This document shows positions 14,915 to 22,614 of a DNA stretch of 34,134 nucleotides, piece by piece. Numbering within the stretch: position 1 is the first letter of the stretch; each line of letters begins with the position of its first letter. The notes under the pieces were generated by a model. It was given only the letters and a program-made list of their open reading frames with translations, had not been told where the DNA came from and did no database searches. The stretch is from a virus: positions 1 to 34,134 of IMG/VR virus record IMGVR_UViG_3300036817_000114; one strand, given 5' to 3'. The position numbers and the translations under genes are program-made.

Positions 14915-15225
14915 CGGCGCGGCCGGTTGAGCTGTTCTGTGACCGCATCCGACGGAATGTCGCCGAACCGGTTGCGCGGCGTCCCCATCGGGTCGAAATC
15001 TCGCGGACTGATCCGGTCCATGCCGAAGTCGGATCGAGCGCTAACGTCGCCACTGACGGGGCCGCTTGCGCGAGGTCCCACGTCTTGTGAGGTCCCCGTT
15101 CGCAAAGGCCCGGCGAGTGAGCGATCGGACCTCTGCACCCCATCCGGATTGACGTAAAATCCGGTCGGGCCTTGCCGCTCCGTCCCATTGGTTCTGCCTC
15201 TCGGCCATTCGCGCTGTCCTGCCAC
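14911..15225 (-). CDS. Basic, disordered hypothetical protein (104 aa)
   Basis: Rich in Arg, Gly, Asp and Pro with no hydrophobic core, so probably largely disordered (GTERQGPTGFYVNPDGVQRS, ISPRDFDPMGTPRNRFG). GTG start at 15225 with AGAGGT upstream. It follows the resolvase gene after a 45-base gap. Function unknown. Confidence 0.55.
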   Translation of the reverse strand: MAGQREWPRGRTNGTERQGPTGFYVNPDGVQRSDRSLAGPLRTGTSQDVGPRASGPVSGDVSARSDFGMDRISPRDFDPMGTPRNRFGDIPSDAVTEQLNRPRR

Positions 15226-15270
15226 GATTACCTCTTTTGCTTGCGCTTCTTCGATCGCCCCTTGCGGAGG

Positions 15271-15810
15271 TTACGCCGCCGCGCCCGCTTCTGTGCTGTT
15301 GACCCTCGGGCCATGAACCACCTTCAAATCGAACGCCAAAAGCCCGGCGACGCCGATCAAGGCGCTCTCGGCAAGGCCGTCACTGTTCTTGAGCGCGAAC
15401 CGGCCAGCTTTAGAAGGCCAGCGACGTATCGCCTCTGCTCGCGCCGCGTCCTTTGCGCCTTCCTTGCCAGGAGCGATGCCAATGACCCGCTTCCACTGAG
15501 GCGAAGTGATCCAAACGGTCGGGATGGCGGCGCCTGCAAGAACGCCTCGAATAACGCCCTTGCTATCGCCGAATGCGAAAGCCCCGCCAACTCCCTCGCC
15601 CGGTCGTGGGCCGACGCGTTCGACAAACGCCGTGCGCGCGTGCGACTTGTAGACAATCTCAGCGAGGAGCGGGGCATTGATGGTTCGCCGGTTTTTCGGG
15701 CCGTCGTGAAGGCACGGCATGTCAAATACTTCGATTAACGCGCCGGTTTCAATCAGAAGGGCGATACCGCCCTTAATCCCTATGTCAATCCCCAAAACAT
15801 AGTCCGTCAT
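15271..15810 (-). CDS. RuvC-like Holliday junction resolvase (179 aa)
   Basis: RNase H-like fold signature: strand with the first acid in VLGIDIGIKGGIAL (Asp9), second acid in AFVERVG (Glu64), and the last helix acids in NSDGLAESAL (Asp144, Glu148). The middle (PTVWITSPQWKRVIG) fits phage RuvC-like nucleases. It would cleave four-way junctions, for example to debranch concatemers before packaging. It lies in the late block directly after the Arg-rich micro-genes, overlapping the last one by TGA/ATG. The ATG at 15810 is chosen for that coupling and because the domain begins there. Confidence 0.8.
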   Translation of the reverse strand: MTDYVLGIDIGIKGGIALLIETGALIEVFDMPCLHDGPKNRRTINAPLLAEIVYKSHARTAFVERVGPRPGEGVGGAFAFGDSKGVIRGVLAGAAIPTVWITSPQWKRVIGIAPGKEGAKDAARAEAIRRWPSKAGRFALKNSDGLAESALIGVAGLLAFDLKVVHGPRVNSTEAGAAA

Positions 15811-15980
15811 CGCTTGCCCCCGCGAACCGGCCCGGTCCTGCCGCCAGCGCGCGGCGTCGATCGCTTGTGCTTGCGCCGCCCACGGCGCGCGCCGGACCAA
15901 TCCGACGGCCAAGCGTCGCCGCTCCAAGGCATGACGTTGACGGGGCCTCTGTTCCCCGGAGCCTTGAAACGGCGAGCCAT
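15807..15980 (-). CDS. Arg-rich micro-protein 5 (57 aa)
   Basis: 57 residues with 12 Arg and 4 Lys. It begins MARRFKAPGN, has a Trp-rich middle (MPWSGDAWPSDWSG) and a basic end (ARRGRRKHKRSTPR, PVRGGKR). ATG is preceded by GGAGGGTGTA, a strong ribosome site. Its start overlaps the previous micro-gene (TAATG) and its stop overlaps the resolvase start (ATGA). Likely binds nucleic acid or packs with virion DNA; no homologue is recognised. Confidence 0.7.
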   Translation of the reverse strand: MARRFKAPGNRGPVNVMPWSGDAWPSDWSGARRGRRKHKRSTPRAGGRTGPVRGGKR

Positions 15981-16126
15981 TACACCCTCCGCCTAGACCG
16001 CTTGCCGCGCCCAACGCCTTGGCGATGTCCTCGCCCGCGATGAATGCGCGTCGTCGGCCGCACGGTTCCAAGTTTTCCAGCAGGGTCCACGCGGGAACGC
16101 GGCCCAAGATAGGTTCCGCGAGCCAT
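15980..16126 (-). CDS. Arg-rich micro-protein 4 (48 aa)
   Basis: 48 residues, 13 Arg and 2 Lys, starting MARGTYLGPRSRVDPAGK and ending in a GRGKRSRRRV tail. GGAGGATGTG precedes the ATG. Shares the MAR start with micro-protein 5, possibly by duplication. The stop of the preceding micro-gene overlaps its ATG (TGATG). Confidence 0.65.
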   Translation of the reverse strand: MARGTYLGPRSRVDPAGKLGTVRPTTRIHRGRGHRQGVGRGKRSRRRV

Positions 16127-16245
16127 CACATCCTCCTGCCCTTGCGATAAGAGAAGAGCCGGGGCCGCCAAGACGGCATTCGCCAGCTCTTTTGCTTAAG
16201 CTGCCTCTGCAAATTTTGAGTGTTGCGGAGGCCTAAGCGCTTCAT
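16126..16245 (-). CDS. Lys/Arg-rich micro-protein 3 (39 aa)
   Basis: 39 residues, 9 Arg and 4 Lys, Gln-rich centre (NTQNLQRQLKQKSW) and basic C-terminus (LFSYRKGRRM). It has no good ribosome site of its own but its ATG overlaps the preceding stop (ATGA), so translation would be coupled. Confidence 0.55.
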   Translation of the reverse strand: MKRLGLRNTQNLQRQLKQKSWRMPSWRPRLFSYRKGRRM

Positions 16246-16316
16246 CGCCGCTTACGGGCTCGGATGCGACGGGCTCGACGGGTCATCCGCAACGGACGGG
16301 ATCGACGCCAAGCCAT
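16242..16316 (-). CDS. Arg-rich micro-protein 2 (24 aa)
   Basis: 24 residues, 12 of them Arg plus one Lys, starting MAWRRSRPLR and ending RIRARKRR. The ATG is preceded by GGGAGGGTCCG, one of the strongest ribosome sites in the window, which argues that it is translated. Composition is protamine-like. Confidence 0.65.
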   Translation of the reverse strand: MAWRRSRPLRMTRRARRIRARKRR

Positions 16317-16328
16317 CGGACCCTCCCT

Positions 16329-16400
16329 TTACCTTCGCCGCCAGCGCCGGGAGCGCCTACGACGTGCTTCAGTGAAATCGAACTGAGTGGGACGGTCCAT
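16329..16400 (-). CDS. Arg-rich micro-protein 1 (23 aa)
   Basis: 23 residues: an acidic/aromatic head (MDRPTQFDFTEA) and a tail with 9 of 11 residues Arg. AGGAGAGACCCACA precedes ATG. First of five consecutive Arg-rich micro-genes; separated by 12 bases from the next and by 67 bases from the gp10-like gene upstream. The head could dock to a virion or packaging protein while the tail contacts DNA; this is inference. Confidence 0.65.
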   Translation of the reverse strand: MDRPTQFDFTEARRRRSRRWRRR

Positions 16401-16427
16401 TGTGGGTCTCTCCTTATCGAACGTGCC

Positions 16428-16445
16428 GACGCCCTCTATGGCGTC
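16428..16445. other. Hairpin between tail gene and Arg-rich cluster
   Basis: GACGCC (16428-16433) and GGCGTC (16440-16445) with a six-base loop. No T-run follows on the minus strand, so it is more likely an RNA processing or stability element than a full terminator. Confidence 0.4.
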
Positions 16446-16467
16446 TCCGCATGGTCAGCCTCTTCGT

Positions 16468-18087
16468 TTAAGCGCCAAACAGGGTCCGCTCTTCAGCCGC
16501 GACGTGTATGCGCTCCAAAGTAAAATCCGGCGAAATCGAACGTAAGTCAATGGCGCCCCAAATTCCGTGGCCATCGACCGGCTGTGGGATGATCTTGTGC
16601 TGCGTCCCGCCAGTCAGCTCGAAATCCACGCTCTGCACGCCGCCAGGAATGCCGCCGTCGCCGGTCTCAAGCTCGCCCTCAATCGAGACGCCCCGGCCGT
16701 CGTTGTCGTCAACCTCGGCATAGACCCGCTTGAAGTTCTTGATCTGGAGCTGCGCGATCCCTTCGCCGCGCAGCCGCTTGGACACGTAGCGCTTGAGCAA
16801 CGTCTCATCGGGCTGAGCGAAGAGCTGATAGAGGTTCGTCCCGTCCGTCCCATAGGGGATCATCGAACTGTCTTGCTCGTATGTCCCGATGTTGGTCAGC
16901 TCGACGCCTTGGCTCGCGACGGACCAAAATTTCCTCTCGGGATGGTACATGAGTAACAGGTTTCGCGTGACGCCCCACGGGTCAGTGAAGCGCCCGTTGG
17001 CGAGCAAGACGCGGAAACCGAACATCGTCGCGGGCGCGAACGTCGGCAGATAAAGCGACGTGTCGAGCGTCTGCCAAACCCCTGTCACCTTGTCGCCGAT
17101 CGGCTGCGCGTCGCCGCCCGTCATGAGGAAAATCCCGGCGTCGTTGAACAGCGCCATCTGGCGGCCGATCGCGCCGACTGGACGCGGGAAGCGCTGCCCG
17201 ACTTGCGGATCGATGTTCTCGTAATTGAAGTTCGTCGTGTACGGGCTCTCGGGCGTGCCGGAGCCGGTGAGCTGGATATTGCTGATCAAATCCGTCGAGC
17301 TGTCGCCGTAGACGAAGAGATAACCGGCCGCCGCGTGCAAATCCATGTAGCTGTAGACGAGCTTGTCGCCGAAATAGCCCATCGAGCCGCCGCCGTTCGT
17401 GGTCGAGAAGTCCGCCCCGTTCGACGGCGCCGAGAAGCTGATCACGTCCTTACCAGCAACCCAAAGCCGCGACTGGTAGACTTCCATCGCGTAAATGCCG
17501 GGCAGACCTTGCGGCATGGGCGGGATCGTCCCACCGGGGTCGGTCTCCTGAATGTCAGTCAGCCAATCGGGCGCGGGCTCGCCGGGCGAGGTGAGCGTTG
17601 TTCCATCCCACGCGTAGAGGCCCAAGGGGCTTCCGAAGAGAACGCCGCCTTGCTGGCCAGCCGCCGCGCCGTAAAACTGCGGGCGCCACACCTTCGCGTC
17701 AGCCCAAAGCTGCGGAAAGACCGGCGACCAAATCGGCCCCTGCGCCCGAAGGCCGGTCACGGACTGTGTGTTAAGATCAACTTCGTCAATCGTCCCATCG
17801 CTAAGAAACATCCACCCCATAGCGCCAGGAGGAGGAGCACCGAACTGAGGGGTAAGATTACCGTAAAAACCAAAACCGACACGAAGGATCGTCGTCCCGG
17901 CCGGCGCGGTGTAGATCGGGGCGCTTCGCCCCCAACAGGAGCGGAGGTTGCCCGGACCCACTGCAAAGAGATTTTCATTCCAGAACTCCTCCTGATCGTC
18001 TATACTCCCCTGCTTCGATTGCTGATTTAGACCCTTGAACTGATCAAGGGTCATAAGCTCCGGGGGGTTGTCCGATTGGATCGGCAT
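16468..18087 (-). CDS. Tail nozzle/DNA stabilization protein, P22 gp10-like (539 aa)
   Basis: Repeated short beta units with WD-type spacing suggest a beta-propeller. The stretch YQSRLWVAGKDVISFSAPSN followed by GADFSTT is the hallmark of P22 gp10-type tail proteins (RLWVAG..I..S....DF). It would form the lower part of the tail tube and keep DNA in the capsid. The length (539 aa) is near that of gp10 proteins. The first 12 bases overlap antisense with the HNH gene at 18076. It follows the adaptor-type gene in the late block, as expected for a podovirus tail. Confidence 0.7.
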   Translation of the reverse strand: MPIQSDNPPELMTLDQFKGLNQQSKQGSIDDQEEFWNENLFAVGPGNLRSCWGRSAPIYTAPAGTTILRVGFGFYGNLTPQFGAPPPGAMGWMFLSDGTIDEVDLNTQSVTGLRAQGPIWSPVFPQLWADAKVWRPQFYGAAAGQQGGVLFGSPLGLYAWDGTTLTSPGEPAPDWLTDIQETDPGGTIPPMPQGLPGIYAMEVYQSRLWVAGKDVISFSAPSNGADFSTTNGGGSMGYFGDKLVYSYMDLHAAAGYLFVYGDSSTDLISNIQLTGSGTPESPYTTNFNYENIDPQVGQRFPRPVGAIGRQMALFNDAGIFLMTGGDAQPIGDKVTGVWQTLDTSLYLPTFAPATMFGFRVLLANGRFTDPWGVTRNLLLMYHPERKFWSVASQGVELTNIGTYEQDSSMIPYGTDGTNLYQLFAQPDETLLKRYVSKRLRGEGIAQLQIKNFKRVYAEVDDNDGRGVSIEGELETGDGGIPGGVQSVDFELTGGTQHKIIPQPVDGHGIWGAIDLRSISPDFTLERIHVAAEERTLFGA

Positions 18088-18456
18088 TCTGGCCTAACCG
18101 CTGAGTACGTTCGTTCGATCCTCGCCTATAATCCTGAAAATGGCGAGCTGACTTGGAAACAGTCGAAAAGCGGGCGGAGCAACGGCAAGCGGGCCGGGAG
18201 CGTCCAGCCCTGCCACAACGGCCACCGCCTCGTGCTGTTCATCGACCGCAAACAGTATCGGGCGCATCGGGTGATTTGGCTTTTGATGACCGGCGAGTGG
18301 CCGACGAACGACGTTGACCATGAGGACCGCGACGCTTTGAACAATCGTTGGCTGAACCTTCGGGACAAGACGCCTGCGGAGAACAACCGGAACCGCGCGA
18401 AGAAATTTCAGCGACACGGGCTGCGTAAGCGGCGGCGAACTTCCGAGCTTCCTTGA
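18076..18456 (+). CDS. HNH homing-type endonuclease, antisense in the late block (126 aa)
   Basis: Clear HNH_3-type core: GELTWKQSKSGRSNGKRAGS, then RAHRVIWLLMTGEWPTNDVD, HEDRDALNNRWLNLR and TPAENNRNRAKK (His, Asn and His/Asn positions present). TTG start at 18076 after a GGGGGG stretch, uncertain. It is the only plus-strand gene in 21 kb of minus-strand late genes, placed exactly between two structural genes, so it is probably an inserted selfish element. The AP2-like C-terminal part seen in full-length relatives is absent. Confidence 0.85.
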   Translation: MDRHSGLTAEYVRSILAYNPENGELTWKQSKSGRSNGKRAGSVQPCHNGHRLVLFIDRKQYRAHRVIWLLMTGEWPTNDVDHEDRDALNNRWLNLRDKTPAENNRNRAKKFQRHGLRKRRRTSELP

Positions 18457-18517
18457 GGGACTTTTCGTAGCGCACGACGGCGCGACCGTAAACTATTGCG
18501 TATGTCAGCGTTCCCAT
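18239..18517 (-). CDS. Small late protein with a tail read through the HNH insert (92 aa)
   Basis: The first 40 residues (MGTLTYAIVYGRAVVRYEK and KEARKFAAAYAARVAEI) look like a genuine helical small protein. After that the frame is merely antisense to the HNH gene and ends in low-quality basic sequence. This suggests that the native stop was lost when the HNH gene was inserted. ATG at 18517 overlaps the preceding gene by 13 bases; no ribosome site. Function unknown. Confidence 0.4.
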   Translation of the reverse strand: MGTLTYAIVYGRAVVRYEKSLKEARKFAAAYAARVAEISSRGSGCSPQASCPEGSANDCSKRRGPHGQRRSSATRRSSKAKSPDAPDTVCGR

Positions 18518-18657
18518 GATGCAGGGGAAGCTATCAATCCTAACCGAAGGCCCAATTCGATAGCTGGCCGCTCGATCGGCTGGAGCCACGGCGGTTCGTC
18601 CAGGCCGAAGCGCCACTCGCGGACTTCCTCGATCGCGTCGAGAAGTTCGATCCTCAC
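18505..18657 (-). CDS. Small late protein (50 aa)
   Basis: GTG start overlaps the stop of the adaptor-type gene (GTGA). The product is acidic and Trp-containing (RIELLDAIEEVREWRFGLDE, PPWLQPIERPAIELG). The in-phase longer reading to 18807 is antiphase to the upstream gene and is rejected. Likely an assembly or minor tail protein from its position. Confidence 0.55.
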   Translation of the reverse strand: MRIELLDAIEEVREWRFGLDEPPWLQPIERPAIELGLRLGLIASPASWER

Positions 18658-19388
18658 GCGGAACGGAGTGTCGCGCCATAGGCGTTCATAATCAGTTGCG
18701 GACAGACGACGCTGGCGCACATTGGCAAGTCCGTGTTGAACATCTCCGCCATGTTCTGCGCGTCCTCCTTCCGCTGTTGCTGAAGGAGCGCGAGACACGC
18801 GGCCCAATAGCTCACCGCGTCAACCCAAGGGTAAGGGATCGGCTCAACGTCATCGTCGGTCATGAGCGGCTTGGGGATCAGCGTGAGGTCAACTTCCATC
18901 GGCGCCGCTATCGACGGGATCGGCGCGAGGTACAGCGCTGCGGCAGGCCCCTCTCCATATTGCGAATACCAGCCGGGTTGACTGATCGTTCCATAAAACG
19001 TTCCTCCGTAAATGCGGAAACGCGCCTGGAAGTCGGTCCACACGATCCGCTTCCAAACCGGCTTCCACGAGCCCTTCGTGATCGACCAAATGCCGTCCTC
19101 ATCCTCGGTCCACGCGCCGCCGAGCCCGATCGCCAGCGACCGGCAAGCGAGGATCGACTGCGCGCCAGGGCAGACTTGCTGCGCGAGCGCGTTCCATGCG
19201 CTGAAGGGATAAATCTCGCGGCCGGGCTTCGTCTGTGTGCCGGGGGGAACGAAACGCAAACAGCCTGACACGGCGGCGATGCGTCGTCGTGAGCGGTTGA
19301 TATAACCGGTCAGTCGCGGGATCGTGAAGAACTGCCCGCCGCTGTCGTTGAGGTGGCCTTGCACTTCGTCGATGTAGGCGGCGAGCAT
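18654..19388 (-). CDS. Podovirus head-tail adaptor / tail tube A-like protein (244 aa)
   Basis: Begins with a helical segment (MLAAYIDEVQGHLND), then YINRSRRRIAAVSGCLRF and beta-rich WKPVWKRIVWTDFQARFRIY, ending in helices (WAACLALLQQQRKEDAQNMA). The N-terminal helix followed by the INxSRxxIA pattern is typical of gp4/gp11-like adaptor proteins next to the nozzle gene. It would sit between portal and nozzle. Assigned by pattern and order; sequence identity to a named family not tested. Confidence 0.6.
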   Translation of the reverse strand: MLAAYIDEVQGHLNDSGGQFFTIPRLTGYINRSRRRIAAVSGCLRFVPPGTQTKPGREIYPFSAWNALAQQVCPGAQSILACRSLAIGLGGAWTEDEDGIWSITKGSWKPVWKRIVWTDFQARFRIYGGTFYGTISQPGWYSQYGEGPAAALYLAPIPSIAAPMEVDLTLIPKPLMTDDDVEPIPYPWVDAVSYWAACLALLQQQRKEDAQNMAEMFNTDLPMCASVVCPQLIMNAYGATLRSA

Positions 19389-19392
19389 CTCA

Positions 19393-19713
19393 TCACGCTA
19401 CCAGAAGCGGGAAGGCGTTCCAATTGCCGCCTGGATAAGGCGGAATGCCGCCCTCGGTCTCGAACATCTCCGCCTCGCCCGGTTCGTCGAGACTGACGAG
19501 CACATACCAGCCATCGGTGAGCGTCCCCGTGTACGGCAGCGTGATCGCCGCGCCAAGCGAATAGCTTGGCGGCGGAGGCGTCGGCGTGTCGCCGCTCGAA
19601 ATCGTCAAGAGCTGATCGGGGAGCGTGGTCGGATGCAACATGACGACGGTCGAGCCGTCGGACTGGACGCCGATCGGTTGCGTCGAAAGCGGCGGCCAAT
19701 CTTCCCAATTCAA
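19393..19713 (-). CDS. Structural-region protein (106 aa)
   Basis: TTG start at 19713 overlaps the previous stop (TTGA) with GGAGG eight bases upstream. The product is beta-rich with a Pro linker (IGVQSDGSTVVMLHPTT, then TPTPPPPS, then ITLPYTGTLTDGWYVLVSLD). A much longer in-frame reading to 20154 is antiphase to the Pro-rich gene and is rejected. Probably a minor capsid or tail component. Confidence 0.6.
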   Translation of the reverse strand: MNWEDWPPLSTQPIGVQSDGSTVVMLHPTTLPDQLLTISSGDTPTPPPPSYSLGAAITLPYTGTLTDGWYVLVSLDEPGEAEMFETEGGIPPYPGGNWNAFPLLVA

Positions 19714-20294
19714 TGCCGCGCCCTCCGCTTCGCATGGTGCGAGCGCTTCAGCTTCGGCGCGACCTCGGCGCTGAGCGGTTGCGGCTCGGGCTCGGGTGCC
19801 GTGCCTCCAGGGTTGCCGTGGAACGGGTCGGCGAGCGTCGCCGGCGTCCACGGCAGTTGAGGGATCGTCGCCACGTCCGAAATCGTGATCGGCTGCGTCC
19901 CCGGCGTGGTCGGAAGGGGCAGCGGGACAGGCGGCGGCGGTTGCGCGGCGCTGTAGACGATCGGCGGGTTCGGGCCGGGCGCGGTGAAGGCGGGAAACAG
20001 GCTCTCCGCCGTCGGCGTCGTGCCGCTGCCGGTGGCGAACTGCGGTTGCGGATAGCCCGCGACGCTCGGGGGAACGTCGGCGGGCTCGACAACGAGCGTT
20101 GGAAACGGTTCGTTCTCGCCCATGCCGACTTGCGGCAACGGAAGCCAGCCCCACCCCGGCGAGGTGAACTCCGTCCCTTCCGGCAGCGACGGCGGCAAGC
20201 TCTGCCCGCCGTCAACGATTACAGGCTGCGCGATCCCCGCCGTGCTCGGCGGGACAGGAGCCGAAGTGATCGGGGGAGGCGATGCGCCGCTCAT
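19710..20294 (-). CDS. Pro-rich structural-region protein (194 aa)
   Basis: About a quarter Pro, mostly disordered (PPPITSAPVPPSTAGIAQPV), with a basic C-terminus (KLKRSHHAKRRARH). No domain recognised. ATGA overlap with the upstream gene. The basic tail might contact DNA or a partner in the capsid; that is a guess. Confidence 0.6.
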   Translation of the reverse strand: MSGASPPPITSAPVPPSTAGIAQPVIVDGGQSLPPSLPEGTEFTSPGWGWLPLPQVGMGENEPFPTLVVEPADVPPSVAGYPQPQFATGSGTTPTAESLFPAFTAPGPNPPIVYSAAQPPPPVPLPLPTTPGTQPITISDVATIPQLPWTPATLADPFHGNPGGTAPEPEPQPLSAEVAPKLKRSHHAKRRARH

Positions 20295-21052
20295 ACCGAA
20301 AACACCTGCGTAATGTTGGCGAAACCCGCGCCAGCGATCACGACATTCTGCCCGTCGGCGTGAACCGAGCCGCCAGAGTTGAAATTGACCAAGGTGACGC
20401 CCGGAGCGCGGCGGTCAGGCCGCCAACCGAAGAAATTGGGCGGTCTGCGGCCCGGCAGAGGCCGGATTGGCGGGTCTGTGCGCCCAACGCGCCGCTGCCA
20501 CGCCCTCCAAGCCTCCAAATAGTCGTTCGCCTTCCAAAAACGCTCGGGCGGATGCGGGCGCCACTCTGTTCCGTCCCACCACCATCCTGTTTCATGTGAA
20601 ACAGCGGCCGGTCGCGGTTCATCGAAAAATCTTTGGGGCAAATTTCGAGTTGCAGCGATCGCGGGCGCCACAGCCGACTTCAAAACCGAGGCGACGGCGG
20701 CGGTTTGCTGCGGCGGAGCCCCCCGCCCGCCCTTGCCCCGCGTGATCTGCGCATTGACCCGCCATACCGTCGGCGCGGGCGGGCAAGGCGGCGGCCCCCA
20801 CGACGGCGGCTGCGGTCCATACCCCGGCCCCTGACCGGGCAAAAGGCCGGTTCCAGGCACGCGAGGCGGGTTATAGGGGACAACCTCGGGTCGGAACATG
20901 ACGACGCGGTTCGATCCGGTCTGCACAACCCACGTCCCCTTCGGCAGCACGTAGCCGTGCCGATGGAAGCGCAGATTGATGGTGCGCGGCCTCCCGAACG
21001 GCGAAAGCTGTGAGCCGGGCGGGCCGGGAGGCCATGCGGAGACCGGAAGCAT
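20291..21052 (-). CDS. Structural-region protein (253 aa)
   Basis: Starts with Pro/Gly-rich sequence containing two beta strands (RTINLRFHRHGYVLPKGTWV, RVVMFRPEVVPYNPP), then a disordered middle, then WWWDGTEWRPHPPERFW and a C-terminal beta repeat (VTLVNFNSGGSVHADGQNV). No family recognised. Its ATG overlaps the capsid stop (TGATG), so its synthesis is coupled to the major capsid protein; a decoration or minor capsid role is plausible. Confidence 0.6.
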   Translation of the reverse strand: MLPVSAWPPGPPGSQLSPFGRPRTINLRFHRHGYVLPKGTWVVQTGSNRVVMFRPEVVPYNPPRVPGTGLLPGQGPGYGPQPPSWGPPPCPPAPTVWRVNAQITRGKGGRGAPPQQTAAVASVLKSAVAPAIAATRNLPQRFFDEPRPAAVSHETGWWWDGTEWRPHPPERFWKANDYLEAWRAWQRRVGRTDPPIRPLPGRRPPNFFGWRPDRRAPGVTLVNFNSGGSVHADGQNVVIAGAGFANITQVFSV

Positions 21053-22068
21053 CAGAAGTCAGCGCCCCCGGTGATGCCTCCGATGATGACGCCGGTCGAA
21101 GGCTTCGAACACACGAGATTGAGCGCCGTGAGGCTCAACCCCACGGATGCGATCTGCCCTTGCGGGATCGTCGAGTACCAGCCGGTCCAGGCGAAGTTCG
21201 CATCCTCATGGACAACGAGCGTGATGTACTTGGAATTGAAGCCGATGGCCGTCCCTTGCGGGCAATTCAGGTCGAAAAATAGTGGAGTATCGCCAAGGAG
21301 CAACCCGCGAAAACCACTATTAACGGGATCGTCCTTTCCCCACCGTGAAGAGGGATCATTGTTGTACCTTTCGACTGACATGAAGTCCGTCAACAAGGTA
21401 GTCCAATCTTCCACCGACATTACGACGAAATCGAGCGCTTCGCCGCCTGAGTTTTTGACCGACGAAAGCATGTTCGGAATGAACGCGGCGCGGGTCAGGA
21501 TGTCGCCAGCGGCCGGGATCGAGAGGCCCGCCCAATCGGGATAGCCCGCCGCGCCGGTGCGCGCGAGCCCGCCATAGGGCGTCGTCGTGCCATAGGCGTC
21601 GGCCAGCGAATACATCTGCAAGACGTTCGTGGTCGGCGGTCCGAAGAGCGCGCCAGCGAGCGATTGAAGCGCGCTGTTCTTGAGGTCGTTGAGCTTGAGC
21701 ATGAGACGGCTCGCCACCGCGATCGCGTCCTGCGTCACAAGCTGTTCCAAGCCGAGCGAACTGACCGGTGTCGCCAGACAGCACATGTTGAACTCGGCGT
21801 TGACGGTCGCGGCCACGTCCTGCGGCAAGTCGAACTGGCCGGCAGGGCCAATCCAGCTCGACTGGACGTACTGACCCGTTTGCACGGGTTGGGTGTAGGG
21901 AGAGACACCGCCGCTGGCCCTGATGGCGTTCCGCAATAGCAGCGCCAGCAAGGGGTTTTGCTTGTAGATCAGGATGACAACCATCTGCGCGAACACGCGC
22001 CGCACGGTTGCTTCCAGCTCTAAACCGATCGGACCCGACGGGATGATGCCTGCGCCGAGTTGGGGCAT
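21052..22068 (-). CDS. Major capsid protein (338 aa)
   Basis: Size, position after scaffold and portal, and composition fit a HK97-fold major capsid protein: N-arm with Leu/Ala-rich helix (LLALLLRNAIRASGG), beta-rich core (QSSWIGPAGQFDLPQDVAAT), P-domain helices (LVTQDAIAVASRLMLKLNDL) and a phage coat-like SVEDWTTLLTDFMSVERYNN followed by LLLGDTPLFFDLNCPQG. Ribosome site GGAAGG upstream. No catalytic or crosslinking residue can be assigned. Confidence 0.8.
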   Translation of the reverse strand: MPQLGAGIIPSGPIGLELEATVRRVFAQMVVILIYKQNPLLALLLRNAIRASGGVSPYTQPVQTGQYVQSSWIGPAGQFDLPQDVAATVNAEFNMCCLATPVSSLGLEQLVTQDAIAVASRLMLKLNDLKNSALQSLAGALFGPPTTNVLQMYSLADAYGTTTPYGGLARTGAAGYPDWAGLSIPAAGDILTRAAFIPNMLSSVKNSGGEALDFVVMSVEDWTTLLTDFMSVERYNNDPSSRWGKDDPVNSGFRGLLLGDTPLFFDLNCPQGTAIGFNSKYITLVVHEDANFAWTGWYSTIPQGQIASVGLSLTALNLVCSKPSTGVIIGGITGGADF

Positions 22069-22074
22069 GGGATT

Positions 22075-22614
22075 TTACCTTCCTCTTGCGCGATCCGCGT
22101 CCCGCTGAATGGCGCCTAGAATTTCCCGTCTGGCCCACGCTTCTGGCTCGGCTGCGATTTCCTTGAAGTTGTCGGCCTTTTCGTGATGCCAGAATTGACT
22201 GTCATACGTAGGCTCTGTCGTCTTTGGGTTCTTGCTCGCCCTGTAGCTCGCGGCGACTTCGTGATCGGCCACCGCGTGATCCTGCATCCACCCCTCAAGC
22301 TCCTTGAGCCCATCGTCGGTGAAGCCGTAATCCTTCTTGACCTTCTCGCGGCTCGAGTTCCACGCGTCGGTCTCCGCCTTGGTCCGCGCCGTGTCCTGCT
22401 CCTTGCGGCGACGCTCTTCCTCGGCGCCGAGCCGCTGGTCGATCTTCTCCTCCATGTCGAGGTCAGGAATGGCGAGGTTCGGGTACTTGCGCTTGATCAG
22501 GCGCTTGGCCTCTTTGTTGAGCGTCGGATCGTTGTAGATGCTCTCAACAAAATCGGCGGTCATCCGCTTGTTTTGCAGGAACGCATATTCCTCGTCAGAA
22601 ACCTGTCTAGGCAT
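22075..22614 (-). CDS. Probable scaffolding protein (179 aa)
   Basis: Highly charged, mostly helical protein (EEKIDQRLGAEEERRRKEQD, TKAETDAWNSSREKVKKDYG) directly upstream of the capsid gene, as usual for phage scaffolds. Starts at MPRQVSDEEYAF (ATG 22614), which overlaps the preceding small gene by eight bases. No protease motif, so it is not a maturation protease. Confidence 0.75.
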   Translation of the reverse strand: MPRQVSDEEYAFLQNKRMTADFVESIYNDPTLNKEAKRLIKRKYPNLAIPDLDMEEKIDQRLGAEEERRRKEQDTARTKAETDAWNSSREKVKKDYGFTDDGLKELEGWMQDHAVADHEVAASYRASKNPKTTEPTYDSQFWHHEKADNFKEIAAEPEAWARREILGAIQRDADRARGR

